Shown: positions 15,853 through 25,452, counted from the first letter of the stretch. The stretch: DNA of 43,711 nucleotides from CAJQHT01 sp038123275 (GCA_038123275.1 JAYORG010000013.1:1-43711), one strand, 5' to 3'. Program-made: numbers and translations. Notes: generated from the letters alone by a model not told the origin.

Positions 15853-17345
15853 TTTAAATACATACTTAAATTTCTAAAAATATCTAAAGTAACTGCAGGG
15901 CTTATTGCAAATAATATAATTATTGATATAGCTGTAATAAAGGATATTAAATAATAAATATTATCTTGCAAATTATTAAGATGTGTTGACTTGTTTATGA
16001 TATTGGAATCAAAATAAAAATAGCTAATCATCTTGATTGATAAATTAGCAAATACAAAAAATGTCGTCATTAATGGAACCAATACTAACATTAAGTAATA
16101 TGGTTGCAACGACACATATATTAAGTGCCAATTTGCTAAAAATAAGAATGTTAGTGGAAATGCACAAATAAAGGGTATCAATATTTTAAAACAACATTGA
16201 ATTACCAAACTACCTTCTTTTAAAAAACTTAAATTCTTAATATTACAATTTTTGTAATTATAGGTCATATAACCACAAATTAGCAATAATAGTAAGCCTA
16301 TTAAAGAATAATGTGCAATAAATGATATGGCAGCTATTAGAGATTGAGCATCATTAATGGCAATTGATATTAGAAAAAATCCAAAATATATGAGACAATA
16401 ATAAGAAAGTATAACTTTTAGATTATTATTTGTAAGGATTTTAATATTGCCGTAAAATATTAACAGAAAAGCAAAAACAAAAATTATGGGATCTAATTTT
16501 AATATTTCAAAAACCAAGCCTATACCAAATAAAAGAAATAAAGATTTTAATATTAAATAAAAACCAATATTTACTTTAACAAATAGTAATCTTGATGATA
16601 AAAAATGTGATAAGAAATTGGCACTTTTAATATTTTCAAAATAAATCCAGAAAGGAAAGAATTTTAATATTACCCCAATAACAAAAATAATAAAAATTAA
16701 AGAAATAGCTATTAGTTGATTGCCTTGATAGAGATTTTGAATATTAAAAAATATTACATCAAAATTAGCACTTTGGAAATTAATTAATAAACTAAGTAAA
16801 CTAATTAAAATTAATATTGACCCAACACTACCTTGATATAAATATTTAAAAGCTAATTTATTTAAAGTAGTTTCTTTAGAAGAACAGCTAATGGCATAGA
16901 AAGTGAACGAATAGATCTCAATAAAGAAATAAAGATTAATTACATTATTAGTAGAAAATATACCAACTACTGCAAATAAGTTTAATAAATTTAAGGCATA
17001 AAATAATTTTCGACCATCATTACATAGGCTTTCACTCAAAATATTTCTATAAAAAATTGCCGTTAAAAACTTAACAAAAGATACCAAAATAATAAAAAAT
17101 AATCCTAAATACCCAATATTATAATTAATTGCTAAGGAAACAGCTCTCTGATCAATATCGCTAACTATATGAGTATTAAAATCTGGTAATAAGAGGAGTA
17201 AAATTATAGATGAAATAACAACAAGAAAACTAGTTGTAGCAAATATAAAAAAGTTACTTTGTGGAAAGTTAATTAATAGGCACAAAAAACAAGCTATCAG
17301 TGGCAAAAAAATAATTAGATAACCAATTAAATGTAATGAAATCAT
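15849..17345 (-). CDS. MrpD/NuoM-family cation/proton antiporter subunit
   Basis: The 498-aa polytopic protein has about 14 helices. Residues that matter for proton/cation translocation in this family appear kept: Glu143 in LYFFIEIYSF (helix 5), Lys228 in ILKFFPFW (helix 7) and Lys257 in LLFVKVNIGF (helix 8). It lies 44 bases after leuS and overlaps the next antiporter gene by 4 bases. No respiratory complex I genes are nearby, and MrpF- and MrpG-like genes occur at 30270-30850, so a dispersed Mrp system is the best reading. A complex I relative is the alternative. Confidence 0.78.
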   Translation of the reverse strand: MISLHLIGYLIIFLPLIACFLCLLINFPQSNFFIFATTSFLVVISSIILLLLLPDFNTHIVSDIDQRAVSLAINYNIGYLGLFFIILVSFVKFLTAIFYRNILSESLCNDGRKLFYALNLLNLFAVVGIFSTNNVINLYFFIEIYSFTFYAISCSSKETTLNKLAFKYLYQGSVGSILILISLLSLLINFQSANFDVIFFNIQNLYQGNQLIAISLIFIIFVIGVILKFFPFWIYFENIKSANFLSHFLSSRLLFVKVNIGFYLILKSLFLLFGIGLVFEILKLDPIIFVFAFLLIFYGNIKILTNNNLKVILSYYCLIYFGFFLISIAINDAQSLIAAISFIAHYSLIGLLLLLICGYMTYNYKNCNIKNLSFLKEGSLVIQCCFKILIPFICAFPLTFLFLANWHLIYVSLQPYYLMLVLVPLMTTFFVFANLSIKMISYFYFDSNIINKSTHLNNLQDNIYYLISFITAISIIILFAISPAVTLDIFRNLSMYLK

Positions 17346-17389
17346 TTTATTTTAATAATGAACCAAAACTAGATTCTACTAGATAATGT

Positions 17390-19948
17390 TTAAACTACAA
17401 TATTAACCAACTTTCCAGCTATATAAATAACTTTTCTTACTTCTTTATCGCCAATATTTCTTTTAACATTTTCATCACTCAAAGCAATAGATTCAACTTC
17501 TTCTTTAGGAGAATCTTTTGGTAAATTTAATACAACCCTTAACTTTCCATTTACCTGAACTGCAATTTTAACTTCATCATCAATAGTTAATTTAGGGTTA
17601 AATTCTGGAAATTTGATATTATTAGCAATAAAATCTTCATTTTTAAGCAAAGACCATGATTCTTCAGCCAAATGAGGCATGATAGGATAAAATAATAACA
17701 CTAAATTATCTAAAGCAAAGCATTTTACCTTTCTATCAATATCATTTTTGATAGTAAATTTTTCTATAGCATTAGAAAACTCTCTAATTTTGGCTATTGC
17801 TGTATTAAAAGCCATCTTTTCAAGACTATCCTCAACAAATGCCACAGTTTTATGGGTTAGCTTAACTAACTCTACTTGATTTTTATCTAAATTGGCTACT
17901 TTTTTCTCATCTAAGAAATCTTGTTTATCATATTTAATTAAATTGTCATTAGCAAAACTAGCAACTAATTTATATAATTTATTAACATATTTCCAAGATC
18001 CATCAATGCCAGAATCATTCCACTCTAAATTACGATCTGGCGGAGAATCAGAAAGCATAAAAAGTCTTGCGGTGTCAGCACCATAAGCATTAACAATATT
18101 AAGCGGCTCAACAACATTCTTTTTAGATTTACTCATTTTTTCGCTTCGTCCAGAAGTGATTTTTTCTTTTGTTTTAAAGTGAATTAAATTGCCATTATCA
18201 TCTTTAACAACATCATATGGAAATACCCAATCACCCTTCTCATTTTTAAATGTTTGATGACATACCATGCCTTGCGTTAATAAATTTTTAAAAGGTTCTT
18301 TAAAATCTAAATAACCACATTTTTCTAAAGCTTTGGTAAAAAAACGAGAATAAAGAAGATGTAAAACCGCATGTTCTACACCGCCAATATATTGATCCAC
18401 TGGTAATAATCTATTAACCACCTCTTTATCAAAAGCCTTATTTTGTGGCTGACTAGCAAAACGCAAAAAGTACCAACTACTCTCAAAAAAAGTATCAAAA
18501 GTGTCTGTTTCCCTGATTAAATCTTGACCATCTTTTTTAACAAATTTCCATGAATCATGATTTTCTAAAGGATTGCCTTTTTTATCAAAAGTCACATCAT
18601 CTGGCAAAGTAACTGGTAAGTCTTTTTCATCCACTGGAATAATATTGCCTTTTTTATCATAAAGAATAGGAATTGGACAACCCCAATATCTTTGGCGTGA
18701 CACTCCCCAATCACGTAAGCGATAATTGATTTTTCTTTGACCAATTTTCTTTTCTTCTAATAATTTAATAACTTTTTCTTTGGCATCTTTATTACTTAAG
18801 CCATCCAAAAATAAAGAATTAATCATCTTGCCATCTTCTAAAATAGCTTCAGTCAAATCTCTTCTTTCACCTACAACTTGAGTGATTGGTAGATTATATT
18901 TAGTAGCAAATTCAAAATCTCTTTGATCATGTGCCGGGCAGGCAAAGATAGCACCAGTTCCATAATCCATTAAAACAAAATTAGCTATGTAAAGAGGTAA
19001 TTCTTTTGTGTCATCAAATGGATGTTTAACTTTAATACCAGTATCAATACCTTTCTTTTCAGTTTTTTCTATTGTTTCTTCGTCAACTGCAGTTTTGTTG
19101 CATGTAGCAGCAAAATCAGCAATTTCTTTATTATCTTTGGCTAGTTTAATTGCCAAAGGGTGGTTAGCAGCAATACCAATAAATGAAGCACCAAATATTG
19201 TATCTGGGCGAGTTGTATAAACTGTAATTTTATCATTATTGGTTGTAAAAAAGTCTATTAAGGCACCTTCACTTTTGCCAATCCATTTTTCTTGCATAGT
19301 TAAAACCTTTTTATCCCAACCAGGTAGGTTTTTTAGCTCACTTAATAGTTCTTCACTAAAATCACTAACACGTAAAAACCATTGTTTTAATTTTTTCTTT
19401 TCTATTAAAGCTCCACTTCTCCATCCTCTTCCATCTATTACCTGCTCATTAGCTAAGACTGTTTGATCTATTGGATCCCAATTTACAAAAGATTCTTTTT
19501 GATAAACTAGGCCATTTTTATAAAAGTCTAAGAAAATTTTTTGCTCATGCCTGTAATAATCTTTATCACAAGTAGCAAATTTACGCTCCCAATCATAAGA
19601 AAAACCGATTGATTTTAGCTCATCAACCATATTATCTATGTTAGAATATGTCCATTCTTTTGGGTGGATATTATTTTGTAATGCAGCATTTTCTGCCGGC
19701 AAACCAAAGGCATCAAAGCCCATTGGGTGCAGAACATTAAAGTCTTTGATTTTTTTAAACCTAGCAACTCCATCGCCAATAGCATAATTTCTTAAATGCC
19801 CCATATGAATTTTTCCTGAAGGGAAAGGAAACATTTCTAATACGTAATATTTTTCCTTTGTGCTATTTTCATCAAATTTGAAAGATTCTTTATCTTGCCA
19901 AATTTTCTGCCATTTTTTTTCTGTTATTTTGTGATTATAATTTTCCAT
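17390..19948 (-). CDS. leuS: Leucyl-tRNA synthetase
   Basis: LeuS charges tRNA-Leu. The protein is 852 aa, full length. The class I signatures are PSGKIHMGHLRNYAIGD (HIGH region) and SEKMSKSKKNVVEP (KMSKS). The editing domain shows TVYTTRPDTIFGA and YGTGAIFACPAHDQRD. The synthetase-specific ETDTFDTFFESSWYFLRF is present. It follows the DUF3576 lipoprotein gene by 12 bases, an arrangement common in alphaproteobacteria, where lptE and holA usually come next. Here the antiporter genes do. Confidence 0.98.
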   Translation of the reverse strand: MENYNHKITEKKWQKIWQDKESFKFDENSTKEKYYVLEMFPFPSGKIHMGHLRNYAIGDGVARFKKIKDFNVLHPMGFDAFGLPAENAALQNNIHPKEWTYSNIDNMVDELKSIGFSYDWERKFATCDKDYYRHEQKIFLDFYKNGLVYQKESFVNWDPIDQTVLANEQVIDGRGWRSGALIEKKKLKQWFLRVSDFSEELLSELKNLPGWDKKVLTMQEKWIGKSEGALIDFFTTNNDKITVYTTRPDTIFGASFIGIAANHPLAIKLAKDNKEIADFAATCNKTAVDEETIEKTEKKGIDTGIKVKHPFDDTKELPLYIANFVLMDYGTGAIFACPAHDQRDFEFATKYNLPITQVVGERRDLTEAILEDGKMINSLFLDGLSNKDAKEKVIKLLEEKKIGQRKINYRLRDWGVSRQRYWGCPIPILYDKKGNIIPVDEKDLPVTLPDDVTFDKKGNPLENHDSWKFVKKDGQDLIRETDTFDTFFESSWYFLRFASQPQNKAFDKEVVNRLLPVDQYIGGVEHAVLHLLYSRFFTKALEKCGYLDFKEPFKNLLTQGMVCHQTFKNEKGDWVFPYDVVKDDNGNLIHFKTKEKITSGRSEKMSKSKKNVVEPLNIVNAYGADTARLFMLSDSPPDRNLEWNDSGIDGSWKYVNKLYKLVASFANDNLIKYDKQDFLDEKKVANLDKNQVELVKLTHKTVAFVEDSLEKMAFNTAIAKIREFSNAIEKFTIKNDIDRKVKCFALDNLVLLFYPIMPHLAEESWSLLKNEDFIANNIKFPEFNPKLTIDDEVKIAVQVNGKLRVVLNLPKDSPKEEVESIALSDENVKRNIGDKEVRKVIYIAGKLVNIVV

Positions 19949-19960
19949 AGTTGAGTAATT

Positions 19961-20431
19961 CTATTTTGCTCTATCTAATATCTTGCCTTTTAGTAATTTA
20001 ATTAAGAAATCTTCATTCTCAGATTTTTTATTTTGCCATTTATTATCTTTATCTAAATATTTTTTATGAATTGAAATATGAAGATTATCTTCCTTGACTT
20101 TACTACCTTTAACTAAAACTGTAATTTTAGTTTTTTCTTTAGACTTTTTACTACCTTGCCATTTTGTAGAAATTATACCTAAATCAGGGTCAGCAACATC
20201 AATTTCAATTAACTCAACAATAACAGATTTAGCACTTAAAAATAATTTATTTTTAATTTTTGCATCATCAGCTTTAACCTTCTTGCCATAAAGTATAATG
20301 TCATCTTGAAAAAACTTGCCTGCCCTGCTCTTTCTTTTATTTTCAGGATCATCTGGGTAGCTGTAATCAACATTGTCTTTTGAACAAGAAAATGTTATTA
20401 ATATCGAAATAATTAATAGTAAATTTTTCAC
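19961..20431 (-). CDS. DUF3576 family lipoprotein
   Basis: The protein is 156 aa with a lipoprotein signal (ISILITFSC, Cys16). The DUF3576 pattern is visible: YPDDPENKRKSRAGKFFQDD, then SVIVELIEIDVADPDLGIIS, then KTKITVLVKGSKVKEDNLHI. The family's role is unknown, but it is usually encoded directly upstream of leuS in alphaproteobacteria, as here. It is probably anchored in the outer membrane. Confidence 0.8.
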   Translation of the reverse strand: MKNLLLIISILITFSCSKDNVDYSYPDDPENKRKSRAGKFFQDDIILYGKKVKADDAKIKNKLFLSAKSVIVELIEIDVADPDLGIISTKWQGSKKSKEKTKITVLVKGSKVKEDNLHISIHKKYLDKDNKWQNKKSENEDFLIKLLKGKILDRAK

Positions 20432-20527
20432 TAGAAATAAACTTTAGAATTATTGGAAATACTAGTTAGTATTATTTAGGGATTAATCCTATGCAAGAAA
20501 TTTTATTTTTAAAGCAATAATGCTATT

Positions 20528-20616
20528 TAACCCCAGCTATGGATATTAAATATTTCTGATTTTGAGGTAATTTTTAGCTAAAACTCAGGGATGCTTAATA
20601 TCCATAGTTGGGGTTA
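20528..20616. repeat. Long imperfect palindrome at the end of the carbamoyltransferase operon
   Basis: The arms 20528-20549 and 20595-20616 are 22 bases each and complementary throughout except one G-U type position (for example ACCCCAGCTATGG with CCATAGTTGGGGT). The 45-base interior holds a second weaker pairing (CTGATTTTGAG with CTAAAACTCAG). It starts two bases beyond the carbamoyltransferase stop. There is no strong U tract, so besides terminator it may be a mobile palindromic element or an mRNA 3' stabiliser. The rest of 20432-20617 shows nothing else. Confidence 0.75.
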
Positions 20617-20617
20617 T

Positions 20618-22522
20618 TTAGTCTAGCTCATACTCATTTTGCCAATCTTCTTTATCATCAAAGTTGGGCTGATCACTTTTAAATAAAATAAAATCTTCAA
20701 TTGCTAGCACATCCATTCCTGTCCTCATAAAACATTTATAAGAATCTTCAGGAGAACAAACAATTGGCTCACCTCTAACATTAAAAGAGGTATTAATTAA
20801 GACGCTGCATTTTGTTTCTTTTTTAAAGCTTGTGATAAGTTCATGGAATCTTAAATTAGTATCTTTGTGAATTGTTTGTAAACGGGCTGAATAATCAACA
20901 TGGGTAATTGCTGGAAGCTTTGATCTTTTAATGTTTAATTTATCAATACCAAAAAGCTTTTTTTGCTTCTCTTCACTACCCTTAACTTTTATTTTGTCAC
21001 TAATTGGCGCAACCATTAACATATAAGGAGAGTCAACATCTTCAATATCAAAATAATCGGTGATATCCTCTCTTAAAACTGCTGGAGCAAATGGCCTGAA
21101 AGATTCACGATATTTTATTTTTAAATTCATAATTTTTTGCATTTTTTCACTTCTAGGATCCCCAATAATGCTTCTACTACCAAGTGATCTTGGACCAAAT
21201 TCCATTCTACCTTGGTGCCAACCTAGAACCTTTTCTTTTGCTAGCTCTTTAGCTAAAATGTCAGCCAATTCTTTTTTGCTTTTAACTTTTTTATATTTTG
21301 CACCAACCGAATCTAAATATTTTTTTATTTCTTTATTGTCACTTTTAACACCCAAATAAGAACCAGACATATTGTCTTTGCCTTTAACAAAAGTAGTTCT
21401 TTTGTTTTTTAGATGTTGATATAAAATAGCAAATGCAGCACCTAAAGCACCACCAGCATCACCTGAAGCTGGTTGAATAAAAATATTTTTAAAGATTTTT
21501 TCTTTTAATATTTTACCATTGGCAACGCAGTTTAAGGCAACTCCACCACTTAAACATAGATTATCACTACCAGTAATTTTTTTAGCAGTTTTGGCTAATT
21601 TAATAACAATTTCCTCTGTTACCTTTTGTATTGAAGCAGCTATATCCATTTCAAATTGAGAAATTTCAGTTTCTGCCTTTCTTGGACACTTGCCAAATAA
21701 TTTATGGAATTTTTTACTAGTCATAGTAAGACCAGTAGTATAGTTAAAATATTTCATTCTAAGCTTAAATGAACCATCTGCTTTTAAATCAAGAAGATTA
21801 TCTTTAATTAATTTAGCATATTTTGGCTTTCCGTAAGGTGCTAAACCCATTAATTTATATTCTCCAGAGTTAACTTTAAATCCTGTATAGTAAGTAAATG
21901 CTGAGTAAAGAAGCCCGATTGAATGAGGGAAATGAATTTCTTTTAAAACCTTCATGTCATTATCTTTGCCATGCATGATAGAAGTTGTTACCCATTCACC
22001 AACACCATCCATATTAATAATAGCAGCATCTTTAAATGGGGAAGGAAAAAATGCACTCGCAGCATGTGATTGATGATGCTCGGCAAAAAGTAGTTTATTT
22101 GTTATTACTTCTTTTAATTCCTTAATTTGCTTTTTATCGTATTTCTTGGCTTTTTTGTTAATTTCCTGCTCTAAACTAACAAGATCTTTAATTAGGGTAT
22201 CTTTTAGAAATAGCTTTTCTTTTAGCCAAACTGGTATTGCCATTAAAAATGACATAAACCCTCTTGGAGTTTCACTTAAATAGGTTTCTAAAAGTCTTTC
22301 AAACTTTAAGAATGGCTTATCATAAAAGCCAACAAACTCTATATCTTTTAGCGTAATTCCTGCCTCTTTCAAACAATATTTAATTGCCTCTTTGGGAAAA
22401 GCTGGATCATGTTTTTTTCTGGTAAACCTCTCTTCTTGTGCAGCGGCTATTATTTTCTCTCCCTTAATTAAACAAGCTGCTGAATCATGATAAAAGGCAG
22501 AAATTCCAAGAATATAAGACAT
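20618..22522 (-). CDS. O-carbamoyltransferase (NodU/TobZ/SxtI family)
   Basis: Enzymes of this family make carbamoyl-adenylate from carbamoyl phosphate and ATP in a YrdC-like C-terminal part and transfer the carbamoyl group to a hydroxyl in the Kae1-like N-terminal part. The protein is 634 aa. Visible are ILGISAFYHDSAACLI at the start, AAAQEERFTRKKHD, the metal-binding HHQSHAASAFFPSPF, IINMDGVGEW, LCLSGGVALNCVANGK, GDAGGALGAAF, and the C-terminal GWHQGRMEFGPRSLGSRS and NTSFNVRGEPIVCSPEDS. It is the last gene of the five-gene operon, 4 bases after the second SGNH gene. The acceptor is unknown. Neighbours match the sxtJ/K/L companions of SxtI. Confidence 0.93.
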   Translation of the reverse strand: MSYILGISAFYHDSAACLIKGEKIIAAAQEERFTRKKHDPAFPKEAIKYCLKEAGITLKDIEFVGFYDKPFLKFERLLETYLSETPRGFMSFLMAIPVWLKEKLFLKDTLIKDLVSLEQEINKKAKKYDKKQIKELKEVITNKLLFAEHHQSHAASAFFPSPFKDAAIINMDGVGEWVTTSIMHGKDNDMKVLKEIHFPHSIGLLYSAFTYYTGFKVNSGEYKLMGLAPYGKPKYAKLIKDNLLDLKADGSFKLRMKYFNYTTGLTMTSKKFHKLFGKCPRKAETEISQFEMDIAASIQKVTEEIVIKLAKTAKKITGSDNLCLSGGVALNCVANGKILKEKIFKNIFIQPASGDAGGALGAAFAILYQHLKNKRTTFVKGKDNMSGSYLGVKSDNKEIKKYLDSVGAKYKKVKSKKELADILAKELAKEKVLGWHQGRMEFGPRSLGSRSIIGDPRSEKMQKIMNLKIKYRESFRPFAPAVLREDITDYFDIEDVDSPYMLMVAPISDKIKVKGSEEKQKKLFGIDKLNIKRSKLPAITHVDYSARLQTIHKDTNLRFHELITSFKKETKCSVLINTSFNVRGEPIVCSPEDSYKCFMRTGMDVLAIEDFILFKSDQPNFDDKEDWQNEYELD

Positions 22523-22526
22523 GTTT

Positions 22527-23528
22527 TTAATTTTTAGTTTTTATTAAATTTTGTATTTTATTAGATATTTTTAGATGACCATTTTGGTTCATATGGTCAT
22601 CTAAGATAAAGTAGTCTTTATCATTTAAAATTTGTGAAGCATCAAATACCGTTAAACCATCTATTTTATAGTCTTTAAAGTAATTAAATAATTCACTATC
22701 ATTATTATTGTGACCATCTACTTCAAATAAAATTATCTTGGTATCCTGGCTTATTATATCATTAATTTCCAGTAAAATTTCTAGTAATTTATCAAACTCA
22801 GCTTCTGAATTAACACTAGACTCCTTCTTATACTTGCCCTTAATGCTTCTGATTGACTCTCTTATAGCTAAAAAACTAAAACGAAGCGGCTTATATTTAT
22901 GAGCTTTTTTTAAGTGCTTATTAACTGTTTTTTGATAGCCATCTTCTTTGGTGTTTTTTAGGGTAAAATTATTTTTAATAAATAAATCATTTTCTGGATA
23001 ATCGTTGGGGCAATATTGTATTATTAAATATTTTAAATTACTTTTATCTAATTTTTTTAACATTAAATATTGCCTAGCAGTACCATAAGAAGAAATTGCT
23101 GCATTTAATACTTTTAAGTTAGATTGTTTTTCTATTAAACTTGCAAAAGATTGATCTTGATTAGAGCCCCAACCCATTGCGTGAGAATCTCCCAAAACAA
23201 TAATATCTGGTGCTATAAGAGAATTTTTGTCATCTCGTAATCCAAAGCTATTAATATGATATTTGGTATCAAATTCTTTATTTTTGAACTGACACTCACC
23301 TTCTTTTAAAACATAGGTTAAGTCTTTATCATACTTAGCACAATCTGGATTAAACTGAATAATGCTACGATTTGAAGCATAGTATTTTCTTAAATATTGC
23401 TTTAATGGGGGAATATTTTCACTAAAAGAATAATTCTTATACAAGGAAAATAAAATTAACTCCAGTAAAAGAAGGGATATAAGGATAATTATTAAATATT
23501 GACCTAATGTCTTAATAACATTCCTCAT
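22527..23528 (-). CDS. Membrane-anchored SGNH/GDSL hydrolase (SxtL-like position)
   Basis: The protein is 333 aa with an N-terminal membrane helix (about 9-30) and an extracytoplasmic domain. SGNH blocks are VLGDSHAMGWG (nucleophile Ser), LNAAISSYGTARQY, IQYCPNDYPEN (block III Asn) and ILDDHMNQNGH (Asp/His). Members are esterases or acyl/acetyl transferases acting on glycans and lipids. It lies between DUF5989 and the carbamoyltransferase. The substrate is not deducible. Confidence 0.85.
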   Translation of the reverse strand: MRNVIKTLGQYLIIILISLLLLELILFSLYKNYSFSENIPPLKQYLRKYYASNRSIIQFNPDCAKYDKDLTYVLKEGECQFKNKEFDTKYHINSFGLRDDKNSLIAPDIIVLGDSHAMGWGSNQDQSFASLIEKQSNLKVLNAAISSYGTARQYLMLKKLDKSNLKYLIIQYCPNDYPENDLFIKNNFTLKNTKEDGYQKTVNKHLKKAHKYKPLRFSFLAIRESIRSIKGKYKKESSVNSEAEFDKLLEILLEINDIISQDTKIILFEVDGHNNNDSELFNYFKDYKIDGLTVFDASQILNDKDYFILDDHMNQNGHLKISNKIQNLIKTKN

Positions 23529-23550
23529 ATCCTAAAAAATTAAGTATAAT

Positions 23551-23700
23551 TTAAAATAATGTATAAACAAATGGTGCTACCGCTGAACCTTGAGCAAATA
23601 TTAATAACGCTCCAAGTAGCAACATGACAATTATTATTGGTGCTAACCAAAATTTTTTTCTAACTTTTAGAAACTTCCATAATTCTTTTAAAAATGACAT
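23551..23700 (-). CDS. DUF5989/SxtK-like small membrane protein
   Basis: A 49-aa protein that is easily missed. It starts MSFLKELWKFLKVRKKFWL and continues with one membrane helix (APIIIVMLLLGALLIF) and a conserved end AQGSAVAPFVYTLF. This closely fits the DUF5989 consensus, the family that includes SxtK of saxitoxin clusters and regularly accompanies SxtJ and carbamoyltransferases. Spacing to its neighbours is 32 and 22 bases. Its function is unknown. Confidence 0.85.
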   Translation of the reverse strand: MSFLKELWKFLKVRKKFWLAPIIIVMLLLGALLIFAQGSAVAPFVYTLF

Positions 23701-23732
23701 ATGTTTTATATTAATTTTTATTAAAACCAATT

Positions 23733-24809
23733 CTACTTGAGATAAGAAGAAATATCAGATGCAATTTTATTAGATACTAGTATAGAACCTTTTTTATTAA
23801 TATGCACTGTATCGTAAATATATTCTTTATTTTGAGGTATGTGATTGGCAAGGTCAATAACTAAAACATTATTTTCTTTACCAAATTGTCTTATTTTTTG
23901 ATTAAATTTTTTATACAAATCTTGATAAACTTTATTAAATAAACCTCCCCTTCCTGTTTTAAAATCTGCAATATCTTCTATTCTGTTTGGTTGAGTCATA
24001 ATAACTGGAATTATATTATGAGAACGGGCAATATTTGCAAATAATTTAAGATTATTCTCAAACTTCTTTAAAAGATTTTCTTGTTCAAGCTTGCTATTTA
24101 AAACTTGTTCTTGCCATGTTGAATTGCCCCATTCATTATTATCTTTTAGTAATTTACTATTTTTATGAGTGCAAACTAAGTGAGATTTACTTTTATTGTA
24201 ATTCCAGTAACTTCCTTCATAAATTAAGGTGGATAAATCGTTAACATTATGCATCATTACAATCATATCTGGCTTGTAAGGTAATAATTTGTTAATTGTA
24301 ATATTTATCGAATGAAGAGAGTTATTACCACTTCTTGCAGCATTATCACCATTAACCTTTAAGCCAGTTTTTCCTTCAATAATTCTTCCTGATAAATAAG
24401 GAAATCTGAATTCTTCATCGACAGTTTCACACTCAGTGGTAGAACCTCCGATAAAGAAAATTTGTAAATCAGGATTTTCATGAATAAATGCTGGCTCAAT
24501 AATACCATCTTTATCTGTTCTGATGAGATACTCTTTATGCTCTAAAGTTTCATGTTTAGCAGAAGGAAATATTAATTCATTTTTATTGGGAGAATTTTCT
24601 CTTAATTTAATGTGTCTTTTGTTATGACAACGAATACCATATTTTATTTGATCAGCAATACTGTACTTTTCACCGCCTTCTGTATCTTGTAAAATATCTA
24701 GCTTTAATACAAAGACAATAATAAAGATAGTAATTGAAAAAATTATTCCAGACAGAATAAAGGTAGCTAATTTTGGATATTTTTGAAAAAAAACTTCATG
24801 ATTTGACAT
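23733..24809 (-). CDS. SGNH hydrolase-like protein, membrane anchored
   Basis: The protein is 358 aa with one N-terminal helix (about 14-34) followed by an extracytoplasmic domain. Motifs are FFIGGSTTECETV (block I, GGST variant), NAARSGNNSLHS (block II), MMHNVNDLS (block III Asn) and IYDTVHINKKG (block V Asp/His). The family matches the second SGNH protein of the operon but is clearly diverged from it, so the operon carries two hydrolase/transferase-type proteins. It starts two bases after the SxtJ stop. Confidence 0.82.
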   Translation of the reverse strand: MSNHEVFFQKYPKLATFILSGIIFSITIFIIVFVLKLDILQDTEGGEKYSIADQIKYGIRCHNKRHIKLRENSPNKNELIFPSAKHETLEHKEYLIRTDKDGIIEPAFIHENPDLQIFFIGGSTTECETVDEEFRFPYLSGRIIEGKTGLKVNGDNAARSGNNSLHSINITINKLLPYKPDMIVMMHNVNDLSTLIYEGSYWNYNKSKSHLVCTHKNSKLLKDNNEWGNSTWQEQVLNSKLEQENLLKKFENNLKLFANIARSHNIIPVIMTQPNRIEDIADFKTGRGGLFNKVYQDLYKKFNQKIRQFGKENNVLVIDLANHIPQNKEYIYDTVHINKKGSILVSNKIASDISSYLK

Positions 24810-24811
24810 AT

Positions 24812-25198
24812 CTAAAATTGATTTTGCATCTCTTTTGGTTGATCTTTTCTGTCAAGAAAATAGCTTTTGGCTGATTTATCTATTCGTTTTTTTAGTAAAT
24901 CTTTACGAAAGATCTTGAGCAAAATTCCCATTGGCAAGAAAATTACGTAAAATAGAATAAAAATAATTATTTTTGAGTTAATGTTGCCAACAACATTGCC
25001 AAACTTAATCCATCCTTGGTAAAAATAAATTTTTTGGTAAAATAATGGAAAAGTAATAGAAATAACAGTAAATCCAATTGCAATATAAAGCGACCATAAC
25101 CTTAAAGGAGCTTCTTTAAGTAAGGGGTAAAGAGCAATACCTAAAAAAATGAAAGCCCAAATAAAGCCAAAACTTCTTAATTGTTTTTTATCGTCCAT
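24812..25198 (-). CDS. SxtJ family membrane protein
   Basis: The protein is 128 aa: a basic start KKQLRSFGFIWAFIFLGIAL, three to four membrane helices, PLFYQKIYFYQGWIKFG in the middle, FLPMGILLKIFRKDLL, and a C-terminal KSYFLDRK ending QNQF. This pattern fits the SxtJ family, always found beside carbamoyltransferases and DUF5989 proteins. It is the first gene of the operon, with an extended -10 promoter at 25269-25277. The molecular role is unknown. Confidence 0.8.
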   Translation of the reverse strand: MDDKKQLRSFGFIWAFIFLGIALYPLLKEAPLRLWSLYIAIGFTVISITFPLFYQKIYFYQGWIKFGNVVGNINSKIIIFILFYVIFLPMGILLKIFRKDLLKKRIDKSAKSYFLDRKDQPKEMQNQF

Positions 25199-25268
25199 TT
25201 TTATTTAAATTTTATACGACTTACGAAAATATAAACTCAAAGCTAAATTTAGCAGGTCCTAGGGAATA

Positions 25269-25277
25269 ATTATACCA
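25269..25277 (-). promoter_or_regulatory. Extended -10 promoter of the SxtJ-carbamoyltransferase operon
   Basis: On the minus strand TGG-TATAAT, a perfect -10 with the extended TGn, about 70 bases upstream of the sxtJ-like ATG. No good -35 is seen. Confidence 0.5.
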
Positions 25278-25366
25278 AACATTAATGCCCTTGACGTAAA
25301 TACTATTTTATTCAAAGAATAATGGACAGAGTAAATAAAATTTATAAAAATACAAGAATTTAAATA

Positions 25367-25395
25367 TTGAATTTACTTAAGTTTGGTAGTATTTT
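25367..25395 (+). promoter_or_regulatory. Putative ftsK promoter
   Basis: TTGAAT (25367-25372), a 17-base spacer and TATTTT (25390-25395). Each box matches 4 of 6. The start codon follows 57 bases later. Confidence 0.35.
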
Positions 25396-25452
25396 TTTAG
25401 ACACTAATTAGGACTTACTTTGAAACAATGATCTTTTAATTAAAAAACTTCA

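Noticed and set aside
15849..17345. Respiratory complex I (nuoM) assignment
   Set aside because: No other nuo genes adjoin it and MrpF/G-like genes occur nearby. The MrpD reading is preferred but the families are close.
20618..25198. A saxitoxin-like toxin biosynthesis cluster
   Set aside because: Only the carbamoyltransferase and its usual companions are present. There is no polyketide, amidinotransferase or oxygenase gene as in the toxin core.
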